Source: Rhodobacteraceae bacterium (ex Bugula neritina AB1)
Lineage (GTDB): Bacteria > Pseudomonadota > Alphaproteobacteria > Rhodobacterales > Rhodobacteraceae
Direction: 5' to 3'
Assembly (NCBI GenBank): GCA_001730095.1
Contig: MDLF01000085.1
Location: 158,600 to 222,599, forward strand
Length of the DNA: 64,000 nucleotides
Part shown: positions 63,048-64,000 of the stretch, piece by piece
How positions within the stretch are numbered: position 1 is the first letter of the stretch
How the letters are laid out: the number at the start of each line of letters is the position of its first letter
The notes under the pieces: model-generated
Databases searched by the model: none
What the model saw: only the letters and a program-made list of their open reading frames with translations
What the model was told of the DNA's origin: nothing
Position numbers and translations under genes: made by a program

Positions 63048-63926
63048 TTGACCAAGGAAACCATGATCGCCGTGATCGGCGGCTCCGGCATTTATGACAT
63101 CGACGGGCTGGAAGGCGCCGAATGGGTCACGGTCGACACGCCCTGGGGGGCGCCGTCGGACCAGATCCTGACCGGCAGTCTGGACGGCGTCAAAATGGCC
63201 TTTCTGCCCCGCCACGGCCGCGGCCATGTGCATTCCCCGACCCAAGTTCCCTACCGCGCCAATATCGACGCGCTGAAGCGGCTGGGGGTCACCGATGTGT
63301 TCTCCGTCTCTGCCTGCGGCTCCTTCCGCGAGGAAATGGCGCCGGGTGATTTTGTGGTTGTGGATCAATTCATTGACCGCACATTTGCCCGCGAGAAAAG
63401 CTTCTTTGGCACCGGCTGCGTGGCCCATGTCAGCGTGGCACATCCCACCTGCGAACGGCTGTCGGACGCAGCCGAAGCGGCGGCCAAGGATGCAGGGATC
63501 AAGATCCACCGCGGCGGCACCTACCTGTGCATGGAGGGGCCGCAGTTCTCCTCGATGGCCGAAAGCAAACTCTACCGCGCGCAATGGGGCTGCGATGTGA
63601 TCGGCATGACCAATATGCCCGAAGCCAAGCTCGCCCGTGAGGCAGAGCTGTGTTACGCCTCGGTGGCCATGGTCACCGATTACGACAGCTGGCACCCAGA
63701 GCATGGCGCGGTGGAGATCACCGATATCATTGCCACGTTGCAGGGCAACTCTGCCAACGCCCGCGAACTGGTCCGCCGCCTGCCCGCCCTTCTGGGCAAA
63801 GAGCGCAAGGACTGCCCGCATGGTTGCGACACCGCACTGGAATACGCCATCATGACCGCGCCTGAAAAACGCGACCCGGCGCTCTTGGCAAAACTGGACG
63901 CGGTTGCCGGCCGGGTGCTGGGCTGA
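63048..63926 (+). CDS. mtnP: S-methyl-5'-thioadenosine phosphorylase
   Basis: A 292-residue enzyme that cleaves methylthioadenosine with phosphate to adenine and methylthioribose-1-phosphate, part of methionine salvage. MIAVIGGSGIYDIDGLEGAE, LPRHGRGHVHSPTQVPYRAN, GTYLCMEGPQFSSMAES and IGMTNMPEAKLAREAELCYA are family motifs. The start is most likely TTG at 63048, which has AGGAGG seven bases upstream; ATG 63063 is the alternative with a weaker AAGGA. A terminator lies 30 bases after the stop. Confidence 0.94.
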   Translation: MTKETMIAVIGGSGIYDIDGLEGAEWVTVDTPWGAPSDQILTGSLDGVKMAFLPRHGRGHVHSPTQVPYRANIDALKRLGVTDVFSVSACGSFREEMAPGDFVVVDQFIDRTFAREKSFFGTGCVAHVSVAHPTCERLSDAAEAAAKDAGIKIHRGGTYLCMEGPQFSSMAESKLYRAQWGCDVIGMTNMPEAKLAREAELCYASVAMVTDYDSWHPEHGAVEITDIIATLQGNSANARELVRRLPALLGKERKDCPHGCDTALEYAIMTAPEKRDPALLAKLDAVAGRVLG

Positions 63927-63955
63927 CCCGCAGCCCGTGCAATCAGCAACGCATG

Positions 63956-63983
63956 GGGGTGGTCTTTTCAGGCCGCCCCTTTT
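63956..63983 (+). terminator. Intrinsic terminator after mtnP
   Basis: GGGGTGGTC and GGCCGCCCC form a 9-bp stem with two G-T pairs around TTTTCA, followed by TTTTC. Confidence 0.7.
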
Positions 63984-64000
63984 CATTGCCCCCTGCCGTA

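Overview
The window reads as chromosome of a Rhodobacteraceae bacterium of the Roseobacter group (Leisingera/Phaeobacter/Ruegeria-like; the genus is inference). The grounds are high G+C, an aerobic cob-type vitamin B12 operon, an aa3-type cytochrome oxidase subunit I behind a perfect FNR-type box, and Roseobacter-style gene blocks (SPOR lipoprotein-DD-carboxypeptidase-tmk-holB-tatD; folB-folP-glmM; glyQ-DUF6446-glyS). No integrase, transposase, phage gene, CRISPR array or rRNA gene was seen.

Layout. 1-9950: aerobic cobalamin operon cobN(partial)-G-H-I-J-[K inverted]-L-E-M-B-A-F, mostly with ATGA overlaps; it covers precorrin-2 formation through the corrin-ring methylations and a,c-diamidation. 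10005-15863: tRNA-Ser and an envelope/replication operon. 15912-18066: AEC transporter, a gene-poor stretch with a possible racemase remnant, and a GntR-FCD regulator. 18405-24011: four co-directional accessory genes (two glycosyltransferase proteins, a degenerate methyltransferase-like protein, a sulfotransferase-like protein), probably surface glycan related. 24405-29648: tRNA-Leu, a peptidoglycan-binding-domain protein, lipB, an inactive-looking alpha/beta hydrolase with a LuxR-like region, and a HIT protein. 29762-34106: ctaD with its control region, DUF2244, YqeY, carA. 34216-43338: NfrB-like glycosyltransferase, GntR regulator, HAD nucleotidase, UbiH-type hydroxylase, M50 peptidase, class V aminotransferase, two Lrp/AsnC regulators and ilvC. 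43596-50412: glmM, folP, folB, SleB-type hydrolase, PPDK-like enzyme. 50586-56471: glycyl-tRNA synthetase operon and a pseudo-protease. 56779-63926: SDR, DUF1178, EcsC, GNAT, flavin reductase, CatB-like acetyltransferase, SulP transporter, mtnP.

The most unusual signal is a recurring pattern of enzyme folds that keep their architecture but have lost catalytic residues: a tandem glycosyltransferase whose first half lacks the DxD motif, a methyltransferase-like protein lacking the SAM loop, an alpha/beta hydrolase without nucleophile Ser or His, a trypsin-like domain without its triad, and a PPDK whose ATP-binding half is eroded while the phosphoryl-carrier and PEP halves are intact. Other points are the flush inverted cobK, a low-G+C patch inside glyS, CtrA-like boxes before a possible c-di-GMP-responsive glycosyltransferase, a dispersed intergenic repeat and a multibranch hairpin element. 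Family-level statements come from recalled sequence patterns, not from database searches.
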